A stretch of DNA of 64,000 bases from Clostridium saccharobutylicum DSM 13864 (GTDB lineage Bacteria > Bacillota > Clostridia > Clostridiales > Clostridiaceae): positions 1,638,501 to 1,702,500 of the forward strand of contig NC_022571.1 in NCBI RefSeq assembly GCF_000473995.1, written 5' to 3'. Numbering within the stretch: position 1 is the stretch's first letter; every line of letters begins with the position of its first letter. A model generated the notes under the pieces. The model ran no database searches, had not been told where the DNA came from, and saw only the letters and a list, made by a program, of their open reading frames with translations. Of the stretch, positions 27,161 through 35,980 are shown in pieces. The position numbers were made by a program, and so were the translations under genes.

Positions 27161-27897
27161 ATAAATTGTTTAGTTTTACCCATCATATAAGCAGTTTTTA
27201 TTATGGATATTTCATCTTTTGTCATTTTGCGATTATACATTTTTTCAAATTGAAAAATTAAAGCATTTGTATCAATTTTTTCTTTAGGTTGGTGAAGTCT
27301 CCTGGATGGAAAAGACTCATAAGTTTTGGAAACTATGTTATGATTATAAATTTTCTTGAAAACTTCTGCAGTGTAAAAAGCATCATTAAAAGCATCATGA
27401 AATTCAGTTTTAGTTGCTATATTAAAAAGTTCAACTGCATTTTTTAAGCCTATTTTAGTTCCATTTGGAGCATTAAAATGCTTAGAAACGTAATTTTGAA
27501 CATCAATATATTTTTTTGATATTGATGAGGTGGATAAATTATGAAATTTAATATTTTTTATGAGTTCTTTAATATCTGCTGAACCCCAAATACAGAATGT
27601 TATTTCTTCACTACCAATAAAATTAAGAAAGTTTTTATAAACTTCAGGAAAAGTATCGCATGAATTTACTTGCTCAGTTGTTATTTTAGTAAGATCTTCC
27701 ACAAAGGGATGAATAGTTTTATATAATGTTGGTTTAATTAGAGCATTAAATGTAGAAATTGTATCAAGATTTTTATTAAGCTTTAAAGCTCCAATTTGAA
27801 TAATTTCAAAAGGCAATTTAGAAATATTATTACTATCAATATTTGTAAGAACTGAAGGTCTTTGGTTGAATTCTAGATCATATATTATGTAGTTCAT
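27142..27897 (-). CDS. DEDDh-family 3'-5' exonuclease
   Basis: A 251-aa single-domain exonuclease of the RNase T/DnaQ fold. Motif Exo I IIYDLEFN (Asp7, Glu9), Exo II near SADIKEL, and Exo III HDAFNDAFYTAEVF with the His-Asp pair at about residue 165. The C-terminal 60 residues are basic and lie outside the fold. Relatives include KapD/ERI-1-type RNA exonucleases, but DNA or RNA specificity cannot be decided. RBS AGCAGGTGACGC is modest. Stand-alone gene, convergent with the micro-protein gene. Confidence 0.85.
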   Translation of the reverse strand: MNYIIYDLEFNQRPSVLTNIDSNNISKLPFEIIQIGALKLNKNLDTISTFNALIKPTLYKTIHPFVEDLTKITTEQVNSCDTFPEVYKNFLNFIGSEEITFCIWGSADIKELIKNIKFHNLSTSSISKKYIDVQNYVSKHFNAPNGTKIGLKNAVELFNIATKTEFHDAFNDAFYTAEVFKKIYNHNIVSKTYESFPSRRLHQPKEKIDTNALIFQFEKMYNRKMTKDEISIIKTAYMMGKTKQFIKNESE

Positions 27898-28176
27898 AGC
27901 GTCACCTGCTTTAAAAGATATAGGTATATTAAGATTATGTTAGCTAATTATTAGAATAGATTTTTAATATAACTGACATGATCTTAAAAATATTCTGCTT
28001 TATAATCTATATATAAAATTATCATAGATCAATAAATAAATCAATCAATTAGATTACATAAACAATAAATATGATTATTTTATATACATAAGTTAAGAAA
28101 GTATAATTAATAACGATAGATAATATTATAGGCATATATAATTAAAACTATAAATATTAAAACAAAGGAGTAAGGG

Positions 28177-28707
28177 ATGACTCAGATTGAAATTATACTT
28201 TTAGCTTTACTATATGACAAGGATTGTCACGGTTATGAATTTGAACAAATAATTGAAAAAGAAAAAATGAGGATGTGGACACATATAGGATTTTCATCTA
28301 TATATAATGCATTGAATAAATTGGAACATTGTGATTATATTGTTTCAAGACTTGAAAAAGGTAATGGATCATCAAGCAAGAGAGTTTATTCAATTAAAGA
28401 TGAATCAAAAAAAATTGTTAAAGAAAATATAAAAAAGATGATAAGTGAATACAAATCCAATCCAAATGATTTTAAAATAGGATTCATCTTTTCTTATCTA
28501 TTAAGTAAAGATGAGTTGACTGAAGCATTAACAAAACATAAAGAAAGTTTAATTGAAAGAAAAGAAAATTTAAATAATGAACAACTTAATGTTGTAAGAT
28601 CAGAAGAAAGAAAAGCTCTATTTGAAAGAACCATAGCTTTTTTAGAAACGGATATCTTATGGTTAGATAAATGCATTAAACAAAATTCAAATATTAACTA
28701 TAAATAA
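28177..28707 (+). CDS. PadR-family transcriptional regulator
   Basis: A 176-aa regulator with the PadR winged helix at residues about 1-80 (ILLALLYDKDCHGYEFEQIIE, SSIYNALNKLEHCDYI, SSSKRVYSIKDE). The C-terminal helical Vir-like dimerisation domain spans about 95-170. It is orphaned: no transporter or phenolic-acid gene is adjacent, and neither neighbour is an obvious target. ATG behind AAAGGAGTAAGGG. A strong terminator follows. Confidence 0.9.
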   Translation: MTQIEIILLALLYDKDCHGYEFEQIIEKEKMRMWTHIGFSSIYNALNKLEHCDYIVSRLEKGNGSSSKRVYSIKDESKKIVKENIKKMISEYKSNPNDFKIGFIFSYLLSKDELTEALTKHKESLIERKENLNNEQLNVVRSEERKALFERTIAFLETDILWLDKCIKQNSNINYK

Positions 28708-28720
28708 ATATTATGGTCAA

Positions 28721-28760
28721 GTAAAAACAGTAGGAGATTAATTTCACCTACTGTTTTTAC
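28721..28760. terminator. Bidirectional terminator between padR and micro-protein gene
   Basis: GTAAAAACAGTAGG is the exact inverse of CCTACTGTTTTTAC (28747-28760). It is suited to both convergent transcripts. Confidence 0.85.
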
Positions 28761-28766
28761 ACATTA

Positions 28767-28916
28767 TTAAAAATGAGGATTTATTTCATTTTTTTGAATC
28801 CTTTTCAAATCTTTTAACCTTAAATGGGTTACTTCTCTAATTTTATCTAAAGATTCACCTTCAATAATCATTTTTTTTGCAACATCATGTGAAGAAATGT
28901 TTTGATTTTCATTCAT
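28767..28916 (-). CDS. 49-aa micro-protein, second Rpn-tail-like
   Basis: On the minus strand, ATG at 28916 follows AGGAGGAGATTTCT. The sequence includes VAKKMIIEGESLDKIREVTH then LRLKDLKRI, following the same pattern as the 46-aa protein at 26902 (small helix, G-x-x-x-x-I-x-E-x-T-H-L, then a second helix). It lacks any nuclease domain and is convergent with padR. Two stand-alone copies with good ribosome sites within 2 kb suggest a real small-protein family. Function unknown. Confidence 0.62.
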   Translation of the reverse strand: MNENQNISSHDVAKKMIIEGESLDKIREVTHLRLKDLKRIQKNEINPHF

Positions 28917-29707
28917 AGAAATCTCCTCCTAATTAATGTTTATATTAGTCAATAGTATTTTGCCATTAAAAAATAAAACTATTCATGTTATAATCTATAA
29001 TAAATATTAATGAATTTTTCAATAGGAAAAATTTATTTACGCAAAAATATATATGAAATTTTTAGATAAAATATATAATACATACTCTTTGTATTATCAA
29101 AGATATTAATAATAAATAATTATTGCAAATATTAAGACACAGAGCATTTAAAATTAAGGTTGAATTGTTACAAATATTGTATACATTTTTTATTATTTAT
29201 TATGGATAGGTATATAAAAAAATATGTAATATTGTGTGGCAAAAGTTAGGAATTTTTGATATTATAATACATGGTATTATAATATTGTACGGAATATGGT
29301 GAAGAAATAATTAAGATATTATTTAATTAATATGAATTAGTTGTTATAATTAGTTATGATGATTATTAGTAAGTGAAAATATTTAATAAATACTTGACTA
29401 GGACATTAATAAGGAATCTAAAAATAAAAAACTATGTATTTAAAAAACACTAAATTTTCATTAATGAATTTAGAAATTAATAAATAGTACATTGTTCCTA
29501 TAACTATGAAGACTAGCAGTTAATGATAATAAAGCTGTTAGTCTTAATATTTGATGATATTATATTAATTTTCTCCAGTCAATTCTACAAACAACAATGT
29601 GGTTAATGTTTAAATACTAAATACCATTAGATGATATACAATATATAATATAGTTACAAATTACACAAAAATAGTATGTATAATAATACAGGAGGGGAGT
29701 AATTTTT
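28917..29707. other. Long AT-rich intergenic region
   Basis: About 790 bp with no supportable gene. It contains a perfect dyad ATATTATAATAC-ATG-GTATTATAATAT (29259-29285) and a hairpin AAGACTAGCAG/CTGTTAGTCTT (29509-29545). The promoter of the first L,D-transpeptidase gene must lie in its right part. Confidence 0.5.
29259..29285. promoter_or_regulatory. 27-bp perfect dyad, possible metalloregulator box
   Basis: Twelve-base arms ATATTATAATAC and GTATTATAATAT around ATG. The composition recalls Fur/PerR-type boxes, but no adjacent gene explains it. Confidence 0.4.
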
Positions 29708-31111
29708 ATGGAAGGACACAAAAGCAAGCGCAGTAAAGTTGCATTAGGAATTATAATGTTTCTTTGTTGTTTGGCTGCCATATATTTAGGTATATCAGCA
29801 TATTTTATTAAACATTTTTATCTTGGTTCTACAATTAATTCCATGAATGTTTCAGGAAAAACAGTAGAAGAAGTAAATGAAAAAATGTCATCTGAAATTC
29901 AAAATTATTCATTGGAATTACAAGAAAAAGGTGATGTAAAAGAACAGATTAAAGGTTCGGATATTGACGTGAAATATAGTCAGGATGGAGAAAGTAAAAT
30001 TAAAAGTTTAAAGGATAATCAAAATCCTTTAGGATGGATTTCAGGAGTATTTGGTAAAAAGAACAATGAAACTACTGAATTAATTAGTTATGATGAGCAA
30101 TTATTAAATAAGGTTTTAAATGGTTTACCAGGTATTAATAGTAAAAACGTAGTTGAATCTAAAGACGCTAGCTTTGAATATGGAGATGGTGGTTATAAGA
30201 TAGTAAACGAAGTTTATGGAAATAAAATAGATAAAGAAGTGTTAAAGCAAAAGGTATCAGACGCGATTGTAAAGGAAGATACTACATTAGACTTAGATTC
30301 AAGTGATTGTTATAAAAAGCCTAAATATACTGCAGATTCTCAAGAAGTTACTGATGCTAAAAACACCCTTGATAAATATACAAATGTAACAATTACTTAT
30401 GCTTCTGGAAACAATAAGGAGGTTGTAGATGGATCGGCAATACATAATTGGCTTAGTGTTGATGATGATATGCAAGTTGCGTTTGATGAAAAGAAAGTCA
30501 AGAAATATGTATCTACTAAATTAGGTAGTACGTTTAATACATTTGGAAAGACAAGAGATTTCACTACAACATCTGGAAGTAAAGTTAAGGTTAGTGGTGG
30601 TGACTATGGATGGTTGATTGATTCAACTAAAGAAACAAAGGATTTAATTGAAACTATAAAAAGTGGACAATCTACTACAAAAGAACCAATATATGCTCAA
30701 AAAGCAGTATCTAGTGATAAGAATGATATTGGAAATACGTATGTAGAAGTTAATTTTACAAAACAGCATGTATGGTTTTATAAAAATGGATCATTAGTTA
30801 CAGATGGACCATGTGTTTCAGGAAATGTAAGTTTAAAATTAGCTACTCCACCAGGGACATATGCATTGAATTATAAAGAGAAAAATGCTACATTAAAGGG
30901 TGAAGACTATAGTTCACCGGTTACTTATTGGATGCCTTTTAATGGGAATGTTGGTCTTCATGATGCAAGTTGGAGAAGTCCAAACGAGTTCGGAGGAAGC
31001 ACTTATCTAACAAGTGGTTCTCATGGTTGTGTAAATTTACCAGTTGAATTAGCACATAAGATATTTGATAATATTGAAGCAGGAACTCCAGTAGTTTGCT
31101 ATAATGAGTAA
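29708..31111 (+). CDS. Membrane-anchored L,D-transpeptidase (YkuD), first of two
   Basis: Cross-links peptidoglycan stem peptides (3-3 links) outside the membrane. A basic N-terminus and one membrane helix (about residues 11-33) are followed by a PG_binding_4-type domain (about 40-320). A C-terminal YkuD domain (about 345-467) has the catalytic motif HDASWRS then SHGCVNLP near 437-444. 467 aa. RBS AGGAGGGGAG. It has a paralogue immediately downstream, separated by a strong terminator, so the two are transcribed independently. Confidence 0.92.
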   Translation: MEGHKSKRSKVALGIIMFLCCLAAIYLGISAYFIKHFYLGSTINSMNVSGKTVEEVNEKMSSEIQNYSLELQEKGDVKEQIKGSDIDVKYSQDGESKIKSLKDNQNPLGWISGVFGKKNNETTELISYDEQLLNKVLNGLPGINSKNVVESKDASFEYGDGGYKIVNEVYGNKIDKEVLKQKVSDAIVKEDTTLDLDSSDCYKKPKYTADSQEVTDAKNTLDKYTNVTITYASGNNKEVVDGSAIHNWLSVDDDMQVAFDEKKVKKYVSTKLGSTFNTFGKTRDFTTTSGSKVKVSGGDYGWLIDSTKETKDLIETIKSGQSTTKEPIYAQKAVSSDKNDIGNTYVEVNFTKQHVWFYKNGSLVTDGPCVSGNVSLKLATPPGTYALNYKEKNATLKGEDYSSPVTYWMPFNGNVGLHDASWRSPNEFGGSTYLTSGSHGCVNLPVELAHKIFDNIEAGTPVVCYNE

Positions 31112-31158
31112 TAAAATTAAACATCTCGTATCTTAAAAATTTATATTTATTAGTTTTG

Positions 31159-31199
31159 ACCTCTATAATACTTAGAATTAAGTATTATAGAGGTTTTTT
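31159..31199 (+). terminator. Terminator after first L,D-transpeptidase gene
   Basis: ACCTCTATAATACTT pairs with AAGTATTATAGAGGT, then TTTTTT. Confidence 0.9.
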
Positions 31200-31511
31200 G
31201 TGCTTTAGCCCCAAAAATTACATGCTATTCAGGTGGTTAGCGGTGATTAGAACTTAAAAAAATATTTTTATCGTAAACTTTACTTTTTAACAAAACGAAA
31301 ACTGGCAGTATCAATAAAACTTAAGTTTGGTAACAAAGTTCTTTTAAAGCAAAAATAAATTTTTAAATAACTTTTTATAATATAGAGCAAAAAACAATTG
31401 GAAAAAAATTCAAAAAAATATATAATATAAGAATATAGATTATATTGCTTGTTTTTGAAAAGTATGTGTTTTATTAAATCTTAGTTCTAATATAGGGGGA
31501 TAACAATTATT
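31200..31511. other. Intergenic between the transpeptidase paralogues
   Basis: AT-rich, with no gene or clear dyad. It should hold the promoter of the second copy. Confidence 0.4.
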
Positions 31512-32897
31512 ATGGAAATATCAAAAAATCAATGTAGCAAGCTATTAGTAGGCATTATCATTTCACTTTGTACTTTGATTGGTATATATTTTTGGATATC
31601 AATATTTTTTATCAATCATTTTTACTTTGGCTCTACAATTAATTGTTTTAATGTTTCAGGAAGAACAGTGGAGCAGGCAGATGAACAAATATCATCAGAA
31701 ATAGATTCGTATTCCTTAAAATTAGAAGAAAGGGGGGGAGAGGCAGAACAAATTAATGGAAATGACATTGATCTAAAATATAACTTAGATGGGAAAATCC
31801 AATCTTTTAAAGATAAGCAGAAGCCTTTTGCATGGATTCCAGGAATTTTTACATCTAAAGATTCTAAATCATCTGATATAGTTAATTATAATGAGAACTT
31901 ACTAAAAAAATCTGTAGATAAACTTTCTTGTCTTGATAATAATACAGTTGAACCTAAAAATGTTAGTTTTAAATACACAGATAAAGGTTATGAAATTGTG
32001 GATGAAGTTTATGGAAATAAAATCAATAAGGATGCTTTATATCAGAGTATTAAAAATGCAATTAGTAATGGAGAGAAGGCTATAAATTTAGAGTCGGCTA
32101 ATTGTTATGAAAATCCTAAGTATACATCAAAATCTAAGGAAGCTATTGATACTAAAAATCTTCTTAATGATTATGTTAATACAACAATTACTTATAATTT
32201 TGGTGACAAAACAGAAGTTCTAAATGGAGCTACAATAAATAACTGGCTTCAAGTGGATGATGATCTTGGAGTTACATTTGATGAAAAGGAAGTTAAAAAG
32301 TATGTAGATACATTGGCTAGTAATTATAATACAGTTGGTAAGCCAAGAGATTTTGTTACAACAGCAGGATTAAAAATAAAAGTTAGTGGAGGAACTTATG
32401 GTTGGGAAATAAACAAATCTGAGGAAGTAAAAGATTTAATTTCGCTCATAAAAGACAAAAAATCTACAACAAAAGAGCCAATATATTCTCAAAAAGGAAT
32501 ATCTCATGATCTGAATGATATAGGAAATACTTATGTAGAAATTAATATGACTAGACAACATTTGTGGTTTTACAAAAATGGATCTCTTGTTACAGATGGA
32601 CCAGTTGTTACAGGTAATGTAAGCGGAGGTTGTGGAACACCAGCAGGCGTTTATAAGTTGAATTATAAGGAAAGAAATGCTACATTAAAAGGACAAGGCT
32701 ATAGTTCTCCAGTAAGTTATTGGATGCCATTTAATGGAGGAATAGGAATACATGATGCAAATTGGCGTTCAGTATTTGGAGGAAATATTTATAGGACAAG
32801 CGGTTCTCATGGATGCGTAAATTCACCATATTCTTTAGCACAATCAGTATATCAGAGTATTGATGAAGGAACTCCAATAGTTTGTTATTATGAATAA
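31512..32897 (+). CDS. Membrane-anchored L,D-transpeptidase (YkuD), second of two
   Basis: Same architecture as its upstream neighbour: membrane helix at about residues 9-33, PG_binding_4-type domain, and YkuD domain ending SHGCVNSP near 431-438. The copies are alike over nearly their full length (for example LGSTINSMNVSGKTVE versus FGSTINCFNVSGRTVE), so this is an old tandem duplication. The central domains have diverged more than the catalytic end. The differing regions may suit different growth stages or substrates, but this is inference. ATG follows AGGGGGATAACAATT. Confidence 0.92.
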   Translation: MEISKNQCSKLLVGIIISLCTLIGIYFWISIFFINHFYFGSTINCFNVSGRTVEQADEQISSEIDSYSLKLEERGGEAEQINGNDIDLKYNLDGKIQSFKDKQKPFAWIPGIFTSKDSKSSDIVNYNENLLKKSVDKLSCLDNNTVEPKNVSFKYTDKGYEIVDEVYGNKINKDALYQSIKNAISNGEKAINLESANCYENPKYTSKSKEAIDTKNLLNDYVNTTITYNFGDKTEVLNGATINNWLQVDDDLGVTFDEKEVKKYVDTLASNYNTVGKPRDFVTTAGLKIKVSGGTYGWEINKSEEVKDLISLIKDKKSTTKEPIYSQKGISHDLNDIGNTYVEINMTRQHLWFYKNGSLVTDGPVVTGNVSGGCGTPAGVYKLNYKERNATLKGQGYSSPVSYWMPFNGGIGIHDANWRSVFGGNIYRTSGSHGCVNSPYSLAQSVYQSIDEGTPIVCYYE

Positions 32898-32978
32898 TAC
32901 TATCTATATAATTTAATTAATGATTTATAAAAATATATTTAAAAGTGGTTACTTAAAAATACAAAATTAGTACATTGA

Positions 32979-33085
32979 TATAGATAAATAACTTATAACT
33001 TAAAGTTATGCGATAGTTAACCTAAACAGAGATCATGCATTTATTCAGTTACTGAAAAGCATGATCTCTATTTCTATTTTTTTGG
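32979..33085 (+). repeat. Family B element, copy B1, with terminator
   Basis: The head ATATAGATAAATAACTTATA matches copies at 47458 and 60234. The tail forms AGAGATCATGC/GCATGATCTCT (33028-33038, 33059-33069) followed by a T-rich run, so it also serves as terminator of the transpeptidase gene. Confidence 0.65.
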
Positions 33086-33308
33086 ATATGTATTAAAAAT
33101 TAGGAACATTAAATTAACGTTGATAAATGATAATCCTTTAGTGGTGTTAAATTAAACTTAACAAGAAACTAATATATTTTAATTTGAAAGAAAATTAAGT
33201 GAATTTGATTATAAAATATGTTGATATTGAAGAAAAAGAAGTTTGAGTTATTAATTAATAGTATTTATTAATTGATGTATTATATAAAATATGCTAATAA
33301 TAAGAGTA

Positions 33309-33458
33309 TTAAGGCACGCGAAAATAAATAATAAGTCTAATTTGCCGTGAATATTTTTCATCAGGTAAATAGGAGCAGCCTATTAGGTAAATTTGCCGAC
33401 GTATCATTATGGTAAATAGGCTGGCAAATGGACACGTTATTTTTTTGAATGTGCCTAA
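33309..33458. repeat. Family A element, copy A2
   Basis: Left end TTAAGGCACGCGAAAATAAA; right end finishing TTTTTTTGAATGTGCCTAA. The core ATTTTTCATCAGG and TTTGCCGACGTATCATTATG match copy A4. It ends 22 nt before the endonuclease IV start. Confidence 0.8.
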
Positions 33459-33480
33459 TATAAGAATGGAGGAAATACAT

Positions 33481-34317
33481 ATGTTAACTATAGGATGTCA
33501 TTTATCATCTTCTAAGGGATTTGAAAATATGGGAATGGATGCACTTAAAATTGATGCTAATACTTTTCAATTTTTTACCCGTAATCCAAGAGGAAGCAAA
33601 GCTAAAGATATAGATAAAGAAGATGTCAAAGCTTTTTTAAAATTAGCAAAACAGAATAATTTTGGACGTATACTTGCTCATGCGCCATATACATTGAATG
33701 CTTGTTCAGCAGATGAGAAAAATAGGAATTTTGCAATAGAAATAATGAGCGATGATTTAAATCGAATGGAGTATGTTCCAAATAATTTATATAATTTTCA
33801 TCCAGGAAGCCACGTAAAACAAGGAGTTGAAATTGGAATTAATTATATTGTAGAAGCATTAAACACTATTCTAAAACCTGAACAAACAACAACAGTTTTA
33901 TTAGAAACTATGTCAGGTAAAGGTACTGAAGTAGGTAGAAACTTTGAAGAATTAGCAGAAATTCTTAGAAGAGTTGATTTAAAGGAGCATATGGGAGTAT
34001 GTCTTGATACATGTCATGTTTATGATGCAGGATATGATATTGTAAGCAATTTAGATGGTGTATTAGAGGAATTTGATAAAATAATTGGAATTGAAAAGTT
34101 ACGTGCAATACATTTAAATGATAGTAAGAATCCATTTGAAAGTCATAAAGATAGGCACGAAACTATTGGAGAAGGGTTTATTGGGATTGAGGCTATTTCC
34201 AGAATTATAAATCATCCAAGTTTGAGGGAGTTACCATTTTTTATTGAGACACCTAATGAACTTGAGGGGCATGCAAAAGAAATTGAGTTATTGAGAACTA
34301 TGTATCAAAATTTTTAG
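33481..34317 (+). CDS. nfo: Endonuclease IV (AP endonuclease)
   Basis: Cleaves DNA at abasic sites in base excision repair. TIM-barrel of the xylose-isomerase-like AP endonuclease 2 family. Metal ligands can be seen in [50 protein letters not shown] and FIETP. The correct start is ATG at 33481 behind TGGAGGAAATACAT, giving 278 aa beginning MLTIGCHLS. An upstream frame from 33409 reads through the right end of family A copy A2 and is not part of the protein. Confidence 0.94.
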   Translation: MLTIGCHLSSSKGFENMGMDALKIDANTFQFFTRNPRGSKAKDIDKEDVKAFLKLAKQNNFGRILAHAPYTLNACSADEKNRNFAIEIMSDDLNRMEYVPNNLYNFHPGSHVKQGVEIGINYIVEALNTILKPEQTTTVLLETMSGKGTEVGRNFEELAEILRRVDLKEHMGVCLDTCHVYDAGYDIVSNLDGVLEEFDKIIGIEKLRAIHLNDSKNPFESHKDRHETIGEGFIGIEAISRIINHPSLRELPFFIETPNELEGHAKEIELLRTMYQNF

Positions 34318-34348
34318 TAACAGAAATAAATGATCTTTATTTCTGTTA
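34318..34348 (+). terminator. Hairpin at the nfo 3' end
   Basis: TAACAGAAATAAA / TTTATTTCTGTTA, exact 13-bp inverse beginning at the nfo stop. There is no T run, so termination is likely but not certain. Confidence 0.55.
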
Positions 34349-34519
34349 ACCATAGCATAAGTTTAAGTTATAAGGTTTTTATCTATAAAATAATTTAATG
34401 GCTAATTTCTAAAAAATAATTAAATATAAATTAACAAAAAAGACATCTATTCTTAATGAATTATATTAATAGAATTGGATATATTTTATTAATAAGGAAC
34501 AATTAGGAGTTGATGTAGA

Positions 34520-34693
34520 ATGAATGTAGAAACAAGGAGTTGTGACAAAAATTATATTGATTTAGTAAAAACAGATTCTATATTAGAGGATAAGAAGAAA
34601 TGCTCATTAAAAGAAGAAGGGATTATTAGAAGTTGTGATGAATGTGGACTTAAATGTGTTTGTGATGGAATTTCTATGCTGTCAATATATTAA
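34520..34693 (+). CDS. 57-aa cysteine-rich small protein
   Basis: Not recognised. Six Cys in 57 residues, four of them in CDECGLKCVC (residues 39-48), a likely metal-binding knuckle. No signal peptide. ATG at 34520 with TTAGGAGTTGATGTAGA. A mini family A hairpin begins 12 nt after the stop and probably terminates it. It could be a small ferredoxin-like or zinc-binding regulator, which is only inference. Confidence 0.6.
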   Translation: MNVETRSCDKNYIDLVKTDSILEDKKKCSLKEEGIIRSCDECGLKCVCDGISMLSIY

Positions 34694-34705
34694 AAAAAAT
34701 ATTTC

Positions 34706-34774
34706 TTTAGGCATATTAAAAAAGTAACAAATAAGAATACTAGTTTACATGTTATTTTCTTTTATATGCCTAAA
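34706..34774. repeat. Family A mini-element, copy A3 (69 bp)
   Basis: TTTAGGCATATTAAAAAAGT on the left, inverse ending TTTTATATGCCTAAA on the right, and only about 20 nt between. It lacks the core of longer copies. It sits between convergent genes, where it may act as a terminator. Confidence 0.75.
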
Positions 34775-34779
34775 ATGAA

Positions 34780-35661
34780 TTAGAAATGTATAGGGTGAAA
34801 AAAATTAATAAATTTACGCACAGCTGGTGGTAAAAACTTATTTTTTACATATGCAAGATAAATATGTCTTTTATATTTTGGATTTGAAATAGGAATAGAC
34901 TTTACATCAAATTGCTTAATTAATGGAATATTTTCTACTATAGCAATTCCGAAGTTGTGAGAAACAAGACCTGCAATTGCACTTTCTTCTTCTGCTTCAT
35001 AAACTATATTTGGACTAACATTAATTCTTTCGAATAGATCTAGAGTTACTTGCCCCAATCCAGTATTTCGGCTATATGTAATAATAGGAAAGTTTGCAAT
35101 TTCTGATAGATCAATAGAGGTACGATTTACTAATTCATGATCAGTTGGAACAATTGCAACCAATTCTTGTTCTATAATAGGTATAAATTCAATATCGGAT
35201 TCATCTTTTACATATGAGCAAAATCCAACATCATACTTTTCTTCTTTTAATCCAGTAATAATTTCTGAAGTAATACCTTGATTAAATGTAAATGTAATAT
35301 CTTTATTTTCACTTACATTTAAAAAATTTCTCACAGTTTTTGGAATGAAATCTGGTGCTAAGGTATATATAAATGAAATATCAATTTGTCCATAAGCAGC
35401 ATTAGTTAATTGCTTTATCTTTTTTTTTCCAAGTTCTAACTGTTCAAGAGAATCCTCTACATATTTTAGAAAAACTTTTCCGTATTTAGTTATAACTATA
35501 TTTCTTCCTTGCTTTTCAAATAAATATGTACCTAATTCATCTTCTAATGAAGATATTGCATAGCTCAAACTAGGCTGAGAGATATTAAGTACTTCTGATG
35601 CTTTGCCGTAATGTTCAAGCTTGGCCACAGTTTTGAAGTAATAAAGTTGATTTAAATTCAT
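34780..35661 (-). CDS. LysR-family transcriptional regulator
   Basis: A 293-aa regulator. The N-terminal HTH (residues about 1-60) reads MNLNQLYYFKTVAKLEHYGK, SEVLNISQPSLSYAISSLEDELG. The effector domain follows from about 90. Start ATG at 35661 behind AAGGAGGCTTATAGT; a longer frame to 35697 lacks a ribosome site. It is divergent from aroD, the usual layout for a LysR protein and its target, so it may respond to a shikimate-pathway intermediate. The effector is unknown. Confidence 0.9.
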   Translation of the reverse strand: MNLNQLYYFKTVAKLEHYGKASEVLNISQPSLSYAISSLEDELGTYLFEKQGRNIVITKYGKVFLKYVEDSLEQLELGKKKIKQLTNAAYGQIDISFIYTLAPDFIPKTVRNFLNVSENKDITFTFNQGITSEIITGLKEEKYDVGFCSYVKDESDIEFIPIIEQELVAIVPTDHELVNRTSIDLSEIANFPIITYSRNTGLGQVTLDLFERINVSPNIVYEAEEESAIAGLVSHNFGIAIVENIPLIKQFDVKSIPISNPKYKRHIYLAYVKNKFLPPAVRKFINFFHPIHF

Positions 35662-35760
35662 ACTATAAGCCTCCTTACATGTAAAATATAATAACATAAA
35701 TGTTTAGATATTAGAATGTATAAAAAATAACAAATGATAATTATATTTGAAATATTGTGA

Positions 35761-35803
35761 ATATTATTTAAACAATATTATAATACATCAATATTATTTA
35801 AAT
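35761..35803. promoter_or_regulatory. Direct repeats in the lysR-aroD divergent region
   Basis: ATATTATTTAAA occurs at 35761 and again at 35791, exactly 30 bp apart (about three helical turns). The first is part of a looser AATATT-N8-AATATT dyad. This spacing suits a LysR tetramer binding the shared promoter region. Confidence 0.4.
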
Positions 35804-35980
35804 AACTCATACAATAATTCTATTAATAATATATAAAATATTTATTAGATTATTTCTGTATTGGCATTTATAATAAAAACATAAAAGAATTGTTATTTAT
35901 TATAAAGTTATTTGTTATATATTTAACGAAAAGTTATATAATAAATAAATTTTTCAAAACATTTAGTGGAGGGATATAAC

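Noticed and set aside
33409..33480. 24-residue N-terminal extension of endonuclease IV
   Set aside because: It is read through the end of a family A repeat; the ribosome site and family alignment support ATG 33481.
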